26,206 nt of DNA, taken from NCBI GenBank assembly GCA_016293615.1, contig JAEDDX010000040.1:1-26206 (forward strand), in the 5' to 3' direction. Of the stretch, positions 24,007 to 26,206 are shown in pieces. The first letter of the stretch is position 1; each line of letters begins with the position of its first letter. The notes beneath the pieces are model-generated. The model had not been told where the DNA came from. It was given only the letters and a program-made list of their open reading frames with translations, and made no database searches. This DNA comes from Acetatifactor sp. (lineage in GTDB: Bacteria > Bacillota > Clostridia > Lachnospirales > Lachnospiraceae). The position numbers and the translations under genes were made by a program.

Positions 24007-24155
24007 GTTGTGACTATAAAACACGCTGTCTGATTCGACGGTGGTGCTTGTTCGGTGTGCGCCGAAGAGGTCGCTGTCGGAGCGAACCGCAGATTTAACG
24101 CGTCTGTGGCTTTAAAAGGACCGGCGGAAGATTCAAACCAAATGGAGGTAGAAAA
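24007..24155 (+). other. Structured untranslated leader of rpsB
   Basis: About 149 nt separate the expected transcription start from the rpsB ATG, with no credible reading frame. Pairings include TTCGG/CCGAA (24051-24055 with 24062-24066) and CCGCAGA/TCTGTGG (24087-24093 with 24103-24109, one G-U). Ribosomal protein operons often carry autoregulatory leaders where the protein binds, so S2 feedback control is a reasonable guess. I do not recognise the fold. Confidence 0.5.
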
Positions 24156-24905
24156 ATGAGCGTTATTTCTATGAAGCAGTTACTTGAAGCAGGTGTTCAT
24201 TTCGGACATCAGACCAGAAGATGGAACCCTAAGATGGCTCCTTACATCTTCACCGAGAGAAACGGTATCCACATCATCGATCTGCAGAAGTCTGTAGGTA
24301 AGGTCGATGAGGCTTACAGAGCAATCTCCGAGATCGCTGCACAGGGCGGCACCATCCTGTTCGTAGGTACCAAGAAGCAGGCACAGGACGCAGTTAAGAC
24401 TGAGGCTGAGCGCTGCGGTATGTTCTACGTAAATGAGAGATGGCTCGGCGGTATGCTGACCAACTTCAAGACCATCCAGTCCCGTATTGCAAGACTTCGC
24501 AAGATTGAGACCATGGCTGAGGACGGAACCTTTGATGTACTTCCCAAGAAGGAAGTAATCGAGCTGAAGAAAGAGTGGGAGAAGCTGGAGAAGAACCTTG
24601 GCGGTATCAAGAACATGACCAGAATTCCCGATGCAATCTTCGTTGTAGATCCTAAAAAGGAAAGAATCTGCGTACAGGAGGCTCATTCCCTCGGAATCAC
24701 TCTGATCGGTATCGGCGATACCAACTGTGATCCTGAAGAGCTTGACTATATCATTCCCGGTAACGACGACGCAATCAGAGCCGTTAAGCTGATCGTGGCA
24801 AAGATGGCTGACGCTGTCATCGAAGCAAACCAGGGTGAGGCTGTTTACACCGCTGAGGATGTAGCAGCAGAAGCTACCGATATTGAGGAAGTAGCAGAGG
24901 CATAA
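24156..24905 (+). CDS. rpsB: 30S ribosomal protein S2
   Basis: S2 is a late-assembling protein of the 30S subunit, needed for S1 docking in many bacteria. The 249-residue protein shows the conserved start MSVISMKQLLEAGVHFGHQTRRWNPKM, the coiled-coil hairpin around KKEVIELKKEWEKLEKNLGGIKNM, the PDAIFVVDPKKE and IPGNDDAIRAVKLI motifs, and an acidic C-terminal tail. ATG 24156 has GGAGG 7 nt upstream. tsf follows after 58 bp with no terminator, only a small AGATGC/GCATCT hairpin at 24918-24932, so the two form the usual rpsB-tsf operon. Confidence 0.98.
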   Translation: MSVISMKQLLEAGVHFGHQTRRWNPKMAPYIFTERNGIHIIDLQKSVGKVDEAYRAISEIAAQGGTILFVGTKKQAQDAVKTEAERCGMFYVNERWLGGMLTNFKTIQSRIARLRKIETMAEDGTFDVLPKKEVIELKKEWEKLEKNLGGIKNMTRIPDAIFVVDPKKERICVQEAHSLGITLIGIGDTNCDPEELDYIIPGNDDAIRAVKLIVAKMADAVIEANQGEAVYTAEDVAAEATDIEEVAEA

Positions 24906-24963
24906 GTAATTTGAAACAGATGCTCGGCATCTATCCACATTAATGAAAAGTGAGGACAAAACT

Positions 24964-26037
24964 ATGGCAGGTATTACCGCATCTATGGTAAAAGAGCTGC
25001 GTGAGATGACTGGCGCAGGTATGATGGATTGTAAGAAGGCTCTGGCTGAGACTGACGGCAATATGGAAGCAGCTGTTGAAGTATTGAGAAAGTCCGGCGC
25101 TGCTAAGATGGAGAAGAAGGCTAGCCGTATCGCAGCTGAAGGTATCGCTAAGGTTGCAGTTTCCGGCAATACCGCAGTTGTTGTTGAGGTAAACTCCGAG
25201 ACCGACTTCGTTGCAAAGAACGCTCTGTTCCAGGAGTTCGTTCAGGAAGTAGCTGACAAGGCACTTACCGTTGCAGCGGAATCCGCAGGTGACGGCGAGG
25301 ATGTATGCACCATTCTTGACATGAAGGCCCAGCTGGAAGAGAAGACCATGACGATCGGCGAGAAGCTTTCTATCAGAAGATTCCAGAAGGTATCCGGTGA
25401 TTGTGTTGCTTCCTATATTCACGGCGGCGGAAGAATCGGTGTTCTTGTAGCAGCTGACGGCGTTGATGACAGCGCAAAGGAAGCTCTTACCAATGTTGCA
25501 ATGCAGATTGCAGCTATGAACCCTCAGTACATCAGCAGAAGCGATATCTCCGCTGATGAACTGGCTAAGATCAGAGAGATTACGCTTGAGAGCGCATTGA
25601 ACGATCCTTTCTCCCTTCCCAAGCCTATCCTTCAGAACCTGATCGACAAGGCTGTAAGTGAGAAGGTATGGAGCGATGAGGATATCGCTATTTACGAAGA
25701 CAAGAAGAGCAATATGAACTATCTGCCCAACTTCCTTTCCAACGAAGCTAAGACTGCTCTTGCTCAGCTTGCACTTGCTGACAAGGAAGCTATCGCAGCA
25801 AATAAGATTTTTGGCGGCCTGGTAGAGGGACGTATCTCTAAGCAGCTGAAGGAGATCTGCCTGCTTGATCAGACCTATGTAAAGGCTGAGGACGGAAAGC
25901 AGACTGTAGCTCAGTATCTTGCAACCGTAAGCAAAGCTCTTGTAGTAACCAAGATGGTTCGCTTCGAGGTTGGCGAAGGTATGGAGAAGAAGCAGGAAGA
26001 CTTCGCAGCAGAAGTAGCAAAACAGATGAACGCTTAA
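24964..26037 (+). CDS. tsf: Elongation factor Ts
   Basis: EF-Ts is the nucleotide exchange factor that recharges EF-Tu with GTP. The 357-residue protein begins with the UBA-like domain MAGITASMVKELREMTGAGMMDCKKAL, then has the core contacting EF-Tu with ETDFVAKN at 79-86. The C-terminal part contains VEGRISKQLKEICLLDQ at 287-303. Most EF-Ts proteins are about 280-310 residues. The extra length falls between about residue 210 and 282, where a helical stretch of some 50-60 residues replaces the short GKP-type segment. ATG 24964 has GAGGA 7 nt upstream; an in-frame ATG at 24943 has no ribosome site. It is the last gene of the operon. Confidence 0.97.
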   Translation: MAGITASMVKELREMTGAGMMDCKKALAETDGNMEAAVEVLRKSGAAKMEKKASRIAAEGIAKVAVSGNTAVVVEVNSETDFVAKNALFQEFVQEVADKALTVAAESAGDGEDVCTILDMKAQLEEKTMTIGEKLSIRRFQKVSGDCVASYIHGGGRIGVLVAADGVDDSAKEALTNVAMQIAAMNPQYISRSDISADELAKIREITLESALNDPFSLPKPILQNLIDKAVSEKVWSDEDIAIYEDKKSNMNYLPNFLSNEAKTALAQLALADKEAIAANKIFGGLVEGRISKQLKEICLLDQTYVKAEDGKQTVAQYLATVSKALVVTKMVRFEVGEGMEKKQEDFAAEVAKQMNA

Positions 26038-26050
26038 GAGTAAGCGATGC

Positions 26051-26114
26051 AAAACCACAAAAAAATGACCCGGTGCAAGTTCACTTGCAACCGGGTCATT
26101 TTATTTGTGGTTTT
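26051..26114 (+). terminator. Very long terminator hairpin after rpsB-tsf
   Basis: AAAACCACAAA (26051-26061) pairs with TTTGTGGTTTT (26104-26114), AATGACCCGG (26064-26073) with CCGGGTCATT (26091-26100), and GCAAG (26075-26079) with CTTGC (26084-26088) around loop TTCA. The inner stem is followed by TTTTATTT, so it can stop transcription before the outer arm forms. The A-rich left side would let it work on the minus strand as well. Confidence 0.9.
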
Positions 26115-26116
26115 AT

Positions 26117-26206
26117 AACGCGCGCCGGCGCGTTCCGAAATAGACCGCTTTGCGGTCTATGAGGAGCATCGCTTACGGCGAAGAAGCCCGCGCGGCGGCG
26201 AATAGA
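26117..26206. repeat. Cluster of GC-rich inverted repeats at the window edge
   Basis: AACGCGC/GCGCGTT (26117-26123 with 26128-26134, loop GCCG) is followed by a perfect 9-bp stem ATAGACCGC/GCGGTCTAT (26140-26148 with 26152-26160, loop TTT). A TCGC/GCGA hairpin and a GC-rich stretch come next. The last six bases, AATAGA, repeat the start of the 9-bp stem. No gene or promoter is seen. Confidence 0.6.

Overview
This window looks like a chromosomal core region of a spore-forming, Gram-positive Clostridia, most likely a member of the Lachnospiraceae. The reasons are the sporulation genes (gpr, spoIIP, a sigK-type sigma factor), a PolC-type DNA polymerase III, CodY, the gene order rpsT-gpr-spoIIP-lepA-hemW also known from Bacillus, strong AGGAGG ribosome sites, and intrinsic terminators with U-tracts. 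No insertion sequence, prophage or CRISPR array is visible.

Layout. 1-116: two copies of a 55-bp direct repeat, each with nested inverted repeats, in front of tpiA (140-889). 1144-3035: a two-gene unit of unknown role, a double zinc-ribbon membrane protein followed by a TPM-domain membrane protein. 3138-3401 (minus): rpsT, facing that unit. 3652-5965: the spore genes gpr and spoIIP. 6193-9847: lepA, hemW and sigK. 10055-12535: comM (YifB) and dprA, with a structured untranslated leader. 12691-18368: ispG and polC, overlapping by ATGA. 18431-20236 (minus): a divergent HD-GYP-like protein. 20471-20679: two identical tRNA-Glu(CUC) genes. 20965-23046: topA. 23155-23937: codY. 24156-26037: rpsB-tsf, ended by a very long hairpin. 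The last 90 bases are a cluster of GC-rich inverted repeats.

How the genes work together. Most are housekeeping: glycolysis (tpiA), translation (rpsT, lepA, rpsB, tsf, tRNA-Glu), replication and topology (polC, topA), isoprenoid synthesis (ispG), heme-related radical SAM chemistry (hemW), and DNA uptake or recombination (comM, dprA). Sporulation genes are woven between them, and two carry candidate sporulation-sigma promoters: a sigma-E-like site before spoIIP and a CATAnnnTA site before sigK. CodY would link expression to nutrient status.

I see no obvious new multi-gene system. The least explained items are the zinc-ribbon/TPM pair, the HD-GYP-like protein with its roughly 390-residue unassigned N-terminal part, the structured leaders before comM, topA and rpsB, the 61-bp-period repeat, the EF-Ts insert, and the palindrome cluster at the right edge.
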